Assembly (NCBI GenBank): GCA_034925865.1
Contig: JAYFRN010000006.1
Coordinates: 198,236 to 262,235, forward strand
Length of the DNA: 64,000 nucleotides
From: Oscillospiraceae bacterium
GTDB lineage: Bacteria; Bacillota; Clostridia; Oscillospirales; SIG627
Reading direction: 5' to 3'
Shown here: positions 1 through 7,607 of the stretch, piece by piece
Layout of the letters: each line of letters starts with the position of its first letter
Numbering within the stretch: the first letter of the stretch is position 1
Position numbers and translations under genes: made by a program
The notes under the pieces: model-generated
What the model was told of the DNA's origin: nothing
Seen by the model: only the letters and a program-made list of their open reading frames with translations
Databases searched by the model: none

Positions 1-1
1 C

Positions 2-133
2 AGACTTTGCGAAACCGAGGCCGCCAGTGATTACGTGCGGCTTACAGAGCTTTATAACGAAAAATCCGAAACAGAAGAAAAACTTCTTGAGCTTTATGAA
101 TTTATGGATCAGCTCACGCAGGAACAGAGCTGA
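2..133 (+). CDS. C-terminal end of an ABC-F type ATPase (partial)
   Basis: Only the last 43 codons are inside the window, ending at TGA 131-133. The peptide is highly charged and helical (DYVRLTELYNEK, then ETEEKLLELYEFMDQL), like the C-terminal coiled-coil tail after the second ATPase domain of ABC-F ribosome-associated proteins, where a residue pattern of D-Y-x-x-L-x-E-L-x-x-E is common. No Walker motif is in view, so the family call rests on the tail alone. It could also be another coiled-coil protein. It is convergent with the next gene, which ends 9 bp downstream on the other strand. Confidence 0.4.
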   Translation, partial: RLCETEAASDYVRLTELYNEKSETEEKLLELYEFMDQLTQEQS

Positions 134-142
134 GACGCAGGT

Positions 143-706
143 TCAGACCGGCTTTTCGCTTCCGTCGGCGTTGAAGAGCGGAAGATATTCAAGATATTTA
201 ATGTCGGCACGGTTTTTGGCTTCGCCCTCTGCAAGGATCGCCATGCGCCCGACGATTTCTCCTCCCGCTTTGTTCACAAGAGTTTCCAGCGCGCTTATTG
301 ATTCTCCCGTGCTGATGACGTCGTCGATGATGAGAACCCTCTTCCCCTTAAGCGCTTCCATGTCGGCACCGTCGAGATAGAGCATCTGCTTTTTGGCGGT
401 GGTGATTGAATTGACTTCGGTGGCAATGATGTCCTTCATATAAAGCTTAGGCGCTTTTCTGGCGAGAAGGTATTTATTGATACCTCTCTGACGCGCCATT
501 TCATATATCAGCGGGATTCCTTTTGATTCGGCTGTTATCGTGATATCATGCTCGGGCGCAAGCCTGTTTAATTCCTTCGCGCAAGCAACGGTAAGCTCCA
601 CATCGCCGAATATCACAAACGCCGCAATATAGAGGTCGTCGCTGACCTTGCAAATCGGAAGGCTGCGCTTCACACCTGCCACGGTTATATCATAAAATTC
701 TCTCAT
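143..706 (-). CDS. Type I phosphoribosyltransferase (adenine/xanthine PRTase-like)
   Basis: 187 residues, the usual size for purine PRTases that make a nucleoside 5'-monophosphate from a free base and PRPP. The PRPP-binding loop is clear at about residues 124-136 (VLIIDDVISTGES: two acidic residues, then T-G-E-S). A flexible-loop region with K-x-x-K-x-Y lies near residues 85-95, as in adenine and xanthine PRTases. The base specificity cannot be read from sequence. A good promoter sits at 761-789 and a GAAAGG ribosome site precedes the ATG. It is divergent from the DMT transporter gene. A role in purine salvage is inferred. Confidence 0.75.
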   Translation of the reverse strand: MREFYDITVAGVKRSLPICKVSDDLYIAAFVIFGDVELTVACAKELNRLAPEHDITITAESKGIPLIYEMARQRGINKYLLARKAPKLYMKDIIATEVNSITTAKKQMLYLDGADMEALKGKRVLIIDDVISTGESISALETLVNKAGGEIVGRMAILAEGEAKNRADIKYLEYLPLFNADGSEKPV

Positions 707-760
707 TGTTTAAATTACCAAACCTTTCGATTGATCATTACTTCAAATCAAACATCGTTT

Positions 761-789
761 ATTATATCATATTTTAATCATGTTTTCAA
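761..789 (-). promoter_or_regulatory. Sigma-A type promoter of the phosphoribosyltransferase gene
   Basis: Read on the minus strand: TTGAAA (784-789), 17-bp spacer, TATAAT (761-766). It points at the gene starting at 706 and leaves a leader of about 45-50 nt. Confidence 0.7.
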
Positions 790-830
790 TACCGCGGTAC
801 TGTACGCGCTATTTTTTTCAGTAAGGCATT

Positions 831-1739
831 ATGATAAAAAAAGAAATCGGATCGAATTTTATTCTGTTTCTGGCGGCGCTTATATGGGGCCTCGCGTTCG
901 TGGCGCAAAAGTTAGGCGCTGAATTAATAGGGCCATTCACCTTTAACGGGATCAGATTCGCCCTCGGAGCGCTTTCGCTGCTTCCTGTAATAGCAATTTT
1001 GAAAAAGATCGGATTATCCTCTTCCAAAGCATCCTTTAAAAAGCTTTTGGCTTACGGCACATTATGCGGCTCGATAATGTTCGTCGCCTCCTGGCTTCAA
1101 CAATCGGCAATGAAGGATGTCGACGCGGGGAAAGCCGGGTTTATAACCGGGTTTTATATTGTGCTCGTTCCGCTGTTCGGATTGTTTTTAAAGCAGAAGA
1201 CAAATTTATTTACCTGGATCGGCGCCGCGCTTGCCGTAACCGGGCTTTACTTTTTAAATGTAAATGAAAATATGTCTCTTAATTTTTCGCCCGGAATACT
1301 GGCTTTGTTGATCTCAAGCTTTCTCTGGGCAGCGCACATTATCTGTATAGATCACTGCGTTCAGCGCTCGGATGCGCTCAGGCTTTCGTGCGTACAATGC
1401 TTCGTATGCTCCGCCCTGAGCATGATCTGCGCCTTTATTTTCGAAAGCGTTACATTGGCTTCGATAAAATCGGCTGCTGTACCGATAGCCTACGGAGGCT
1501 TTTTTTCGGTCGGATTGGCATATACATTTCAAGTAATCGGTCAGAAAAATTCCCGCCCGGCAGTCGCCGCGATAGTTTTAAGTCTTGAATCGGTAACAGC
1601 CGCAATCGGTGGCGCGCTGATGCTGAAGGAATCCTTGGGCGCAAGAGGCGTTATAGGGTGTGTGCTTATCTTTGCGGGAATAATCGCCTCTCAGCTTAAA
1701 ACGATCGCATTAAGCGAAGCGGGTATAAAAAACAAATAA
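831..1739 (+). CDS. DMT/EamA family membrane transporter
   Basis: 302 residues with about ten hydrophobic segments in two EamA halves. The first begins with the typical ALIWGLAFVAQK motif near residue 15, and the second with LISSFLWAAHIICID near residue 160. The family exports or imports metabolites such as amino acids or nucleosides; the substrate here is unknown. A TAAGG ribosome site lies 7 nt before the ATG. It is followed after 37 bp by three peptidase genes on the same strand, so one transcript is possible and export of peptide or amino acid products is an attractive but unproven idea. Confidence 0.85.
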   Translation: MIKKEIGSNFILFLAALIWGLAFVAQKLGAELIGPFTFNGIRFALGALSLLPVIAILKKIGLSSSKASFKKLLAYGTLCGSIMFVASWLQQSAMKDVDAGKAGFITGFYIVLVPLFGLFLKQKTNLFTWIGAALAVTGLYFLNVNENMSLNFSPGILALLISSFLWAAHIICIDHCVQRSDALRLSCVQCFVCSALSMICAFIFESVTLASIKSAAVPIAYGGFFSVGLAYTFQVIGQKNSRPAVAAIVLSLESVTAAIGGALMLKESLGARGVIGCVLIFAGIIASQLKTIALSEAGIKNK

Positions 1740-1776
1740 TCAAACCAAAAATATAGATTAGGAGAAGAGAAACAAC

Positions 1777-2838
1777 ATGCTGGATTTTAATAATCTGCTG
1801 TCACGGCTATGCCTCGTGCCGTCCGTTTCCAGCCGCGAGGACCGCGCGCACGCTTTTTTCAAAGAACTTTGCGCGCCATATTTCGATGAGGTCTTATGTG
1901 ACCGTTTCGGAAATGTGATCGCGAAAAAGCTGTGCGGAAAAAAAGGAGCGAAAAAGCTCATGCTCGACGCTCATCTTGATGAAATCGGGCTTGTCGTCAC
2001 AGAAATATGCGACGGCGGCTTTGTAAAGGTTGCGCCGATAGGCGGCGTAGATACGGGAATACTTCCCGCAATGGAGCTGATTCTTTACGGAAAGGAAACG
2101 ATTCGCGGCATTGTGGCGGCCGCGCCTCCGCATTTGATTCCGGCCGACAAGCGAGGCAAAAAGCAGGAGATGAGCTCTGTTCTCGTCGACACAGGTTATT
2201 CGAGGGAATCTCTCGAAAAAATTATATCTCCAGGAGATCTGATCGGCTTTGACACGAAATTCACAGAGCTTTTGAATAACCGCGCCGCCTCAAAGGGGAT
2301 GGACGACCGCGCATGCGGGCTTTGTCTTATCGGTGCGGTCGAGCTTGTCTGCGGCAAGGATATTGATTATGATATATACGTCACTCTGAGCATCAGAGAG
2401 GAAACGGGCGCTCTCGGAGCAGTCATGGCGGCATATTCCGTAGAGCCCGATTTCGCGATAGTGGTCGACGTGGATCACGCCCGCCTCCCAGGAGACACGG
2501 AAAAGGCACGCGATTTGATCGGAGAGGGAGCAAGCATAACATATACGGACACGCTTTGCCGCCATCTCTCGGATGCGCTTGTAAATTCGTCGAAAAATGC
2601 CAGGCTTCCTATACAAGTAATCGCGGATACAGGACATACCGGTACAAACGCTCATGAAATGGCCGTGTCGGCAGGCGGAATACCCTGTGTCGTCCTCTCG
2701 CTGCCGCTAAAAAACATGCACACGCCTGTGGAATTATGCGATATTTCCGATATGGAAAGCGTCGCAAACGTAATCGCCGCGTTTATAACCGACGGCACAT
2801 ATAAAGGAGAGGGGGAGATTTTGTTTGACAGAACATAA
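1777..2838 (+). CDS. M42 family metallo-aminopeptidase, copy 1
   Basis: 353 residues, full length for the M42 (FrvX/YsdC/TET) family of cytosolic, dimetal, tetrahedral aminopeptidases. Expected metal ligands and catalytic residues are all present: H66 and D68 in DAHLDEIGL, the bridging Asp in KGMDDRA, the Glu pair in REETGALG, Asp in VVDVDHA and the last His in KNMHTPVE. AGGAG precedes the ATG. The end overlaps the start of the next M42 gene by 14 bp, so the two are translationally linked. Known M42 enzymes trim peptides with different N-terminal preferences. Confidence 0.9.
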   Translation: MLDFNNLLSRLCLVPSVSSREDRAHAFFKELCAPYFDEVLCDRFGNVIAKKLCGKKGAKKLMLDAHLDEIGLVVTEICDGGFVKVAPIGGVDTGILPAMELILYGKETIRGIVAAAPPHLIPADKRGKKQEMSSVLVDTGYSRESLEKIISPGDLIGFDTKFTELLNNRAASKGMDDRACGLCLIGAVELVCGKDIDYDIYVTLSIREETGALGAVMAAYSVEPDFAIVVDVDHARLPGDTEKARDLIGEGASITYTDTLCRHLSDALVNSSKNARLPIQVIADTGHTGTNAHEMAVSAGGIPCVVLSLPLKNMHTPVELCDISDMESVANVIAAFITDGTYKGEGEILFDRT

Positions 2839-3886
2839 TAAAGCGCTTTTGTCCGCGCTCTGCGATATGAACGGAGCGACAGGATGCGAGGACGAAATTA
2901 AGGCGTTCATTATAAAAGAGATTTCGCCGTACTGCGACAAGCTGTTTACGGATAAATTCGGCAATCTTATAGCTTTTAAAAAGGGTGAAAAGACGCTTCA
3001 CCGCCCGTTGATGTTCGACGCTCATATGGATGAAGTCGGATTTATGGTGCGTGCAATCGACGACGAGGGATATATCAAATTCGTTCCGGTCGGTGGCATA
3101 GATGCCGGCATTTTACCAGCCAAACGCGTAAAAATCGGCAAAAACAACATAAATGGCGTAATTTCCTCAAAGCCTGTTCATATGCAGAGAAATGACGCCA
3201 ATAAAAATGACGCGCTTTCAATAGACAAGCTGCTTATCGACATAGGCGCCAAGGACAGAGAAGACGCGCTTTCTCATGTCTCAATAGGAGACTATATACA
3301 CTTTGATTCCAAAACCGAATTCTTCGGAGAAAACGGCGGCGTGATTAAAGCAAAGGCGCTTGACGACAGGCTCGGATGCTATCTTCTCATTAACGCAATG
3401 CGTGAAACGACCGCGCTTGAATATGACACATACTTCTGCTTTTCAGTACAGGAGGAAACAGGGCTTCGCGGAGCGGCGGTTGCCGCCCATAACCTTTGCC
3501 CCTCCGTGGCAGTCGCGCTCGACGCCACAACGGCGGGAGATATGCCCGGAGTCAGCGGAATGGACGTCGTCTGCCGCCAGGGAGAAGGAGGGGTTTTGTC
3601 TCTTATTGACGGCGCCGCCATCTATGACAAAGAGCTTCTTTTCACAGTTATGGACGAAGCCAAAGCGCGCGGCATAAAGCATCAGCTTAAAACACGACCG
3701 TCCGGCGGAAACGATGCCGCCGCTCTTCAGCGCGCAGGATACGGGGCAAGAGTATGCGCCATGAGCGCGCCCTCGAGATATATCCATTCCCCCTCATCTA
3801 CCGTCCGTGTGGAGGATGTCGATTCAATGCAGGCGATGATCGGCGTTATGATACATGTATGCGGCAAGTTTGCCGAAAACGAATAA
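2825..3886 (+). CDS. M42 family metallo-aminopeptidase, copy 2 (TTG start)
   Basis: 353 residues. The start is TTG at 2825 inside the end of copy 1; a strong GGAGAGGGGGAG stretch sits about 8 nt upstream and no ATG fits better. Metal-site motifs are intact: DAHMDEVGF, KALDDRLG, VQEETGLRG, VALDAT and RYIHSPSS. It is clearly paralogous to the genes on either side but quite diverged, which suggests a different substrate range or mixed assembly. The next M42 gene starts 12 bp after its stop. Confidence 0.9.
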   Translation: MTEHNKALLSALCDMNGATGCEDEIKAFIIKEISPYCDKLFTDKFGNLIAFKKGEKTLHRPLMFDAHMDEVGFMVRAIDDEGYIKFVPVGGIDAGILPAKRVKIGKNNINGVISSKPVHMQRNDANKNDALSIDKLLIDIGAKDREDALSHVSIGDYIHFDSKTEFFGENGGVIKAKALDDRLGCYLLINAMRETTALEYDTYFCFSVQEETGLRGAAVAAHNLCPSVAVALDATTAGDMPGVSGMDVVCRQGEGGVLSLIDGAAIYDKELLFTVMDEAKARGIKHQLKTRPSGGNDAAALQRAGYGARVCAMSAPSRYIHSPSSTVRVEDVDSMQAMIGVMIHVCGKFAENE

Positions 3887-3898
3887 GGAGATAAAATC

Positions 3899-4930
3899 AT
3901 GAAGATTTACGATACATTAAAAAAATTCAACGCGGTTCTTTCCGTATCAGGATCCGAACAGGAAATGGCAAAGACTATTACCGAAATCATCAGCCCCTTT
4001 GTCGATGAAATACACGCAGACGCAATGGGGAATCTCATTGCGTTAAAGAAAAGCACACGCGAAAACGCGGAAAAGCTCATGTTGTCGGCGCATATGGATC
4101 ATATCGGATTTATGGTTATGGATATTGATTCTGACGGACGGGCCCGTGTCGCCCCTATCGGCGGGATCTCCGCAATAGCCGCGTCTTATTCGGTCGTGAG
4201 CTTCGCATCAGGACTGAAAGGCGTTCTCGTGCCGGAATCCGGGACGGCCGCCGCGGATATTAAAGCCGAAAAGCTGTATGTGGATTTTGGAACTCCCGGT
4301 AAAAAGGCGATAGAAAAGAAGGTAAGGATTGGTGATGTATGCGCCGTTTGTCTTCCTCTGACGAGGCTTTCCGGAGGCTGTGTTTCCGGTTCATTTATGG
4401 ATAATAAGATAAGCTGCGCATGTCTTATCGAGACAGCGCGTGAGCTTGCTTCCGGAAAAGAGCTTTCTCTTCCTTATGATGTATATTTTGTATTTACGGC
4501 GCAGGAGGAGGTAGGATGCCGCGGAGCAAAAACGGCCGCTTATTCCATAGCGCCGGATTACGGCATAAACGTCGACATATATCCGGCAGCTGACGTCATC
4601 GGAGGAAAGAGCGGACTGAAGCTCGGAGCGGGCCCGAGCATAAAAATAAAGGACGCGAGCGTACTCTGCACTTTCCCGATGATAAAGCATCTGAAGGCAT
4701 CCGCGGAGGAAGCAGATATTAAATATCAGATAGAGGTCGCGACCTTCGGAGGTACAGATACCTCATCCGTTATAACTTCACACGGCGGAGTTATGGCCGG
4801 CGCAATTTCAATTCCGACAAGGCACACGCATTCCCAAGTTGAAATGTTAAAGCTCTCCGATGCCGAAAACGCGGTCGAGCTTTTGACAGCTTCGGTAAAA
4901 AAAAGTTTTATTAACGCGGCAACTGAATAA
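3899..4930 (+). CDS. M42 family metallo-aminopeptidase, copy 3 (diverged)
   Basis: 343 residues, third M42 paralogue in the operon, with AAGGAG before the ATG. The first metal motif reads SAHMDHIGF instead of the usual AHxDEIGF, and the bridging-Asp motif reads FMDNKIS instead of MDDR. The Glu pair (AQEEVGCRG), second Asp (NVDIYP) and final His (RHTHSQVE) are kept, so it is probably still a metalloenzyme with altered activity. The last codons and stop (4911-4930) lie inside an R1 repeat, so the repeat has supplied the C-terminus. Confidence 0.88.
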   Translation: MKIYDTLKKFNAVLSVSGSEQEMAKTITEIISPFVDEIHADAMGNLIALKKSTRENAEKLMLSAHMDHIGFMVMDIDSDGRARVAPIGGISAIAASYSVVSFASGLKGVLVPESGTAAADIKAEKLYVDFGTPGKKAIEKKVRIGDVCAVCLPLTRLSGGCVSGSFMDNKISCACLIETARELASGKELSLPYDVYFVFTAQEEVGCRGAKTAAYSIAPDYGINVDIYPAADVIGGKSGLKLGAGPSIKIKDASVLCTFPMIKHLKASAEEADIKYQIEVATFGGTDTSSVITSHGGVMAGAISIPTRHTHSQVEMLKLSDAENAVELLTASVKKSFINAATE

Positions 4931-5013
4931 TTACCGCTTTAAGAGAAAAAACAGCTGTGGTATATGAGCTTTTCACTTATAAAACAATCATTTTTTAATT
5001 GCTGTTTTAATAA
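4910..5013 (+). repeat. R1 nested-palindrome repeat, copy A
   Basis: About 104 bp. The left arm (TTAACGCGGCAACTGAATAA) resembles the R1 left end of copies C-F and is also the coding end of the third M42 gene. The core has the GGTATATGAGC loop motif, and the right arm ends TTTTTAATTGCTGTTTTAAT. It is more degenerate than copies D and E. The inner hairpin may act as a transcription terminator for the peptidase operon. Confidence 0.65.
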
Positions 5014-5022
5014 GAAAAGCAG

Positions 5023-5051
5023 TTGACAAAAAGGAACCGTTATGATATATT
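5023..5051 (+). promoter_or_regulatory. Consensus promoter driving the Mn2+ riboswitch leader
   Basis: TTGACA (5023-5028), exactly 17 bp, TATATT (5046-5051). The predicted start near 5058-5060 coincides with the first base pair of the riboswitch P1 stem. Confidence 0.8.
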
Positions 5052-5059
5052 AAACGCAA

Positions 5060-5184
5060 GCAAAGGGGAGTAGCTGCGGTGCTTTTATCGCGCCGCCGCA
5101 ACGATCGTCATGACGCAGCATCCCGTTTCCGGGTTGCCGCCGGTCGCGCGCAATGCAATTACGAGCATTAAGCAAGACTTTTGC
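5060..5184 (+). promoter_or_regulatory. yybP-ykoY (Mn2+) riboswitch aptamer
   Basis: The 5' strand GCAAAGGGGAGUAGC and the 3' strand GCAAGACUUUUGC are the signature ends of the yybP-ykoY family, and the middle keeps AUCGUCAU, CCGGU and a short AUGC/GCAUUA stem in the expected order. The family binds Mn2+ and turns expression on. Here the 3' half of P1 is also the 5' half of the terminator at 5174-5210, which fits an on-switch. The next gene (sodium-pump beta subunit) starts 196 bp after the terminator. I see no gene in 5211-5406, only a 10-codon ORF at 5216-5248 without support. Confidence 0.85.
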
Positions 5185-5210
5185 CGGATTTTCCGGCAGA
5201 AGTCTTTTTT
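5174..5210 (+). terminator. Riboswitch expression-platform terminator
   Basis: AAGACTTTTGCCGG pairs with CCGGCAGAAGTCTT across a 5-nt loop and is followed by T6. Its left arm overlaps the 3' strand of the aptamer P1, so ligand binding should prevent termination. Confidence 0.88.
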
Positions 5211-5406
5211 GTTTGATGAAAACCCGAAATAAAGAAATAATAATATAGTTCGGAATAGCTTCTCCTAGTCCTTGATCACCATTATTTTTAAAAGCATAAT
5301 ATCACAGTTATTGAACAGCAATCAAAATAATGATAGCAATGATAGAAAAGCCCATATACTATAGCCTATTTCTCTGACAAGCGGCGATCATTGTATTGTC
5401 TCAGCC

Positions 5407-6558
5407 ATGTATATAAATTTATTTGAGGTGATAAATATCAGCGAGTTATTTTCAAATTTTTCAAATCTGGACTGGCGCCAGGCAGTCATGTGGATTATTG
5501 GTGCGACACTCATTTATCTCGCGGTAAAAAAAGATATGGAGCCTTCTTTGCTGCTTCCGATGGGATTCGGCGCCATTATTGTCAACCTGCCTCTTTCGGG
5601 AGCCGTCACTCAAATAATAGACGGAGCTAAAGAAATAGGCATTATTGACGCGCTTTATTCCGCCGGCATAGCCAATGAACTTTTCCCTCTTCTGTTGTTC
5701 ATAGGTATCGGCGCGATGATCGATTTTGGTCCGTTAATGCAAAATCCGAAGCTCCTTTTATTCGGCGCGGCGGCGCAGTTCGGCATTTTCTTCACTCTTT
5801 CCGCGGCGTCGCTGTTCTTCAATCTTAATGACGCGGCATCCATAGCAATAATAGGCGCCGCTGACGGACCGACATCAATATTTGTGGCGAACTTCTTCAA
5901 AAGCAATTACATCGGAGCCATAATTGTATCGGCATATTCTTATATGGCGCTGGTTCCTATTATTCAGCCGGCGGTCATATACGCAACCACCACAAAAGCG
6001 GAACGCCGCATACGTATGGAACCTCTTGCCGGAAATGAAATACCTCATTATATCAAAATAATATTTCCGATAGCCGTCACTGTCATAGCAGGGCTTTTTG
6101 CCCCGCGTTCGGTCGCGCTTGTAGGCTTTTTGATGTTTGGTAATCTTTTAAGAGAATGCGGAGTGCTAAAGTCTCTTTCCGAAACAGCTCAGACGACGCT
6201 TGCAAATCTCATAACTATTTTGCTTGGCATCACTGTTGCGGCAAACATGAGAGCGGAACAATTTCTGACAAAAGAAACTCTCATGATAATGGGGCTGGGA
6301 CTTTTCGCGTTTGTCTTTGACACGGTCGGAGGGGTATTTTTCGCAAAGCTTTTAAACCTGTTTTCAAAAAAGAAAATCAATCCAATGATCGGTGCCTGCG
6401 GCATTTCGGCTTTCCCTATGTCCGCACGCGTCATACACAAGCTCGGCCTTAAAGAAGATCCGACCAATTATCTTCTAATGTACGCCGCGGGCGCAAATGT
6501 GGCCGGTCAGATTGCCTCTGTTATAGCCGGAGGGTTGATACTGACGCTTTGCGTATGA
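5407..6558 (+). CDS. Sodium ion-translocating decarboxylase, beta subunit (OadB/GcdB/MmdB family)
   Basis: 383-residue polytopic membrane protein of the family that couples decarboxylation of carboxybiotin to Na+ export. The signature GAADGPTSIFV (about residues 150-160) holds the Asp (D153) that corresponds to the essential membrane Asp of OadB. A second conserved stretch lies near the C-terminus (MIGACGISAFPMSARVIHK). The partner substrate (oxaloacetate, glutaconyl-CoA or methylmalonyl-CoA) is not set by this subunit, and no alpha or biotin-carrier gene is in the window. Nearby malic enzyme and malate dehydrogenase genes favour oxaloacetate. No good ribosome site precedes the ATG, so the exact start is unsure. 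It lies downstream of a Mn2+ riboswitch. Confidence 0.85.
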   Translation: MYINLFEVINISELFSNFSNLDWRQAVMWIIGATLIYLAVKKDMEPSLLLPMGFGAIIVNLPLSGAVTQIIDGAKEIGIIDALYSAGIANELFPLLLFIGIGAMIDFGPLMQNPKLLLFGAAAQFGIFFTLSAASLFFNLNDAASIAIIGAADGPTSIFVANFFKSNYIGAIIVSAYSYMALVPIIQPAVIYATTTKAERRIRMEPLAGNEIPHYIKIIFPIAVTVIAGLFAPRSVALVGFLMFGNLLRECGVLKSLSETAQTTLANLITILLGITVAANMRAEQFLTKETLMIMGLGLFAFVFDTVGGVFFAKLLNLFSKKKINPMIGACGISAFPMSARVIHKLGLKEDPTNYLLMYAAGANVAGQIASVIAGGLILTLCV

Positions 6559-6577
6559 TTACAAAGGAGAAAATATA

Positions 6578-6718
6578 ATGAATACTGAGCTTTTTTTACA
6601 AACTTTGCCGATAATGGCAAAAGGCGTCGGCGGAATCTTTATAGTAATGGGCATAATTTATCTGCTTGTCACCGTGCTCAATGTGATATCGGCAAAAAAT
6701 AATAATCAAAGCAAATAA
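6578..6718 (+). CDS. Small OadG-like gamma subunit, 46 residues
   Basis: Begins 19 bp after the beta subunit stop, with AAAGGAG 9 nt before its ATG. It encodes a short N-terminal stretch, one hydrophobic helix (about residues 15-37, GGIFIVMGIIYLLVTVL) and a short polar tail with K-N-N-N-Q-S-K. This is the layout of OadG-type gamma subunits, which stabilise the decarboxylase complex, although it is shorter than most. The position right after the beta subunit is the main support. Confidence 0.7.
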   Translation: MNTELFLQTLPIMAKGVGGIFIVMGIIYLLVTVLNVISAKNNNQSK

Positions 6719-6721
6719 TTT

Positions 6722-6805
6722 CCTGGGGACTTTTCCGTGAAAAGTCTCCATACCTTTAAAAGCTCATTCAGAATAAGCTTAAAATGAGTTTTGGAGATTC
6801 TCATG
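6722..6805 (+). repeat. R2 composite repeat, degenerate copy
   Basis: A hairpin (GGGGACTTTTCC, GTG, AAAAGTCTCC), then AAAGCTCATTCAGAATAA, then AAAATGAGTTTTGGAGATTC. The same order of parts appears at 31484-31600. It lies after the gamma subunit gene and may terminate it. Confidence 0.6.
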
Positions 6806-6978
6806 AACACGTTTCCAAATAAGCAACAATTCTGAAAATATTTTATCTTCGCACTCTAGATATTGCAGTTAAATGAACTAAGCCTTACCCAATCTGGGAA
6901 TCGTCCGTGGTAATGGCTGGGATCGGTAATACAAAGCATCTGCACAATGTGCTTGACATGGTCATAAAGGAGAATCGA

Positions 6979-7380
6979 ATGAACTTCGCAACAACAAAAG
7001 AAGAAATTGATTATATCAATAGTTCCTTAACTGCTTTTAATATTGCTATGGTTGGCCCTGATAACCATGAACTGTTGAATATGATTGAATATGATAATTC
7101 ACACAAAATAATAGCTGGTTTATTGGGTGGAACTTATTGGGGATGGATGTATATTGATGTTTTGTGGGTCGATGAAAAATACCGCAAGCATGGATTTGGT
7201 TCGAAAATTTTAATTTCAGCTGAAGATGAAGCTCGTAAACGTGGTTGTCATCATGTACATGTCGATACTATGAGTTGGCAAGCACCAGAATTTTATAAAA
7301 AACATGGATATAAGATTCTAAGTGAATTAAACGATATTCCGCTTAATAACACAAAATACCATATGATAAAAGAATTATAG
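6979..7380 (+). CDS. GNAT family N-acetyltransferase
   Basis: 133 residues from the ATG at 6979, chosen because AAGGAG lies 6-7 nt upstream; an in-frame ATG at 6907 has no ribosome site. The acetyl-CoA loop region reads VDEKYRKHGFGSKILISAEDEARKRG (about residues 58-83; V then R/K-x-x-G-x-G/A), and the C-terminal EFYKKHGYK is typical of GNATs. The substrate is unknown. The gene is richer in A+T than its neighbours and stands between two R2 repeats, so recent acquisition is possible. Confidence 0.85.
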   Translation: MNFATTKEEIDYINSSLTAFNIAMVGPDNHELLNMIEYDNSHKIIAGLLGGTYWGWMYIDVLWVDEKYRKHGFGSKILISAEDEARKRGCHHVHVDTMSWQAPEFYKKHGYKILSELNDIPLNNTKYHMIKEL

Positions 7381-7499
7381 TACTATCACATACCTTCATT
7401 CATATGTATTTACAAATCTTAGATTGTTGGTTTAGTCACAAGTACTTAAATTCAAGGGGTTATAGTAAAACAGCGAAAAAGATGATTCAGGTTAAATTC

Positions 7500-7560
7500 C
7501 CAAAATGAGTTTTAGGGGATTCTTAAGGACACTTTTCCTAAAAGGATCCTTAAGTGTTTT
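7500..7560 (+). repeat. R2 repeat copy with CTTAAGGA hairpin
   Basis: AAAATGAGTTTTAGGGGATTC followed by a hairpin (CTTAAGGACACTTTTCC ... AAGGATCCTTAAG) and T6. It is in the same orientation as the copy at 6722. The T-run suggests that it terminates the acetyltransferase transcript. Confidence 0.7.
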
Positions 7561-7573
7561 TTGTATAACAAAA

Positions 7574-7607
7574 CCCGCATCTGCGAGATACGCGGATGCG
7601 GGCTTTT
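7574..7607. terminator. Bidirectional intrinsic terminator between convergent genes
   Basis: CCCGCATC and GATGCGGG form an 8-bp stem around a 13-nt loop. The plus strand continues CTTTTTC and the minus strand continues TTTTGTT. It serves the acetyltransferase side and the NUDIX-QueG gene. Confidence 0.8.

Noticed and set aside
27..380. 117-codon ORF on the plus strand
   Set aside because: It runs mostly antisense to the phosphoribosyltransferase gene, which has clear motifs.
5216..5248. Small ORF (10 codons) after the riboswitch
   Set aside because: No ribosome site and no conserved product; it is probably chance.
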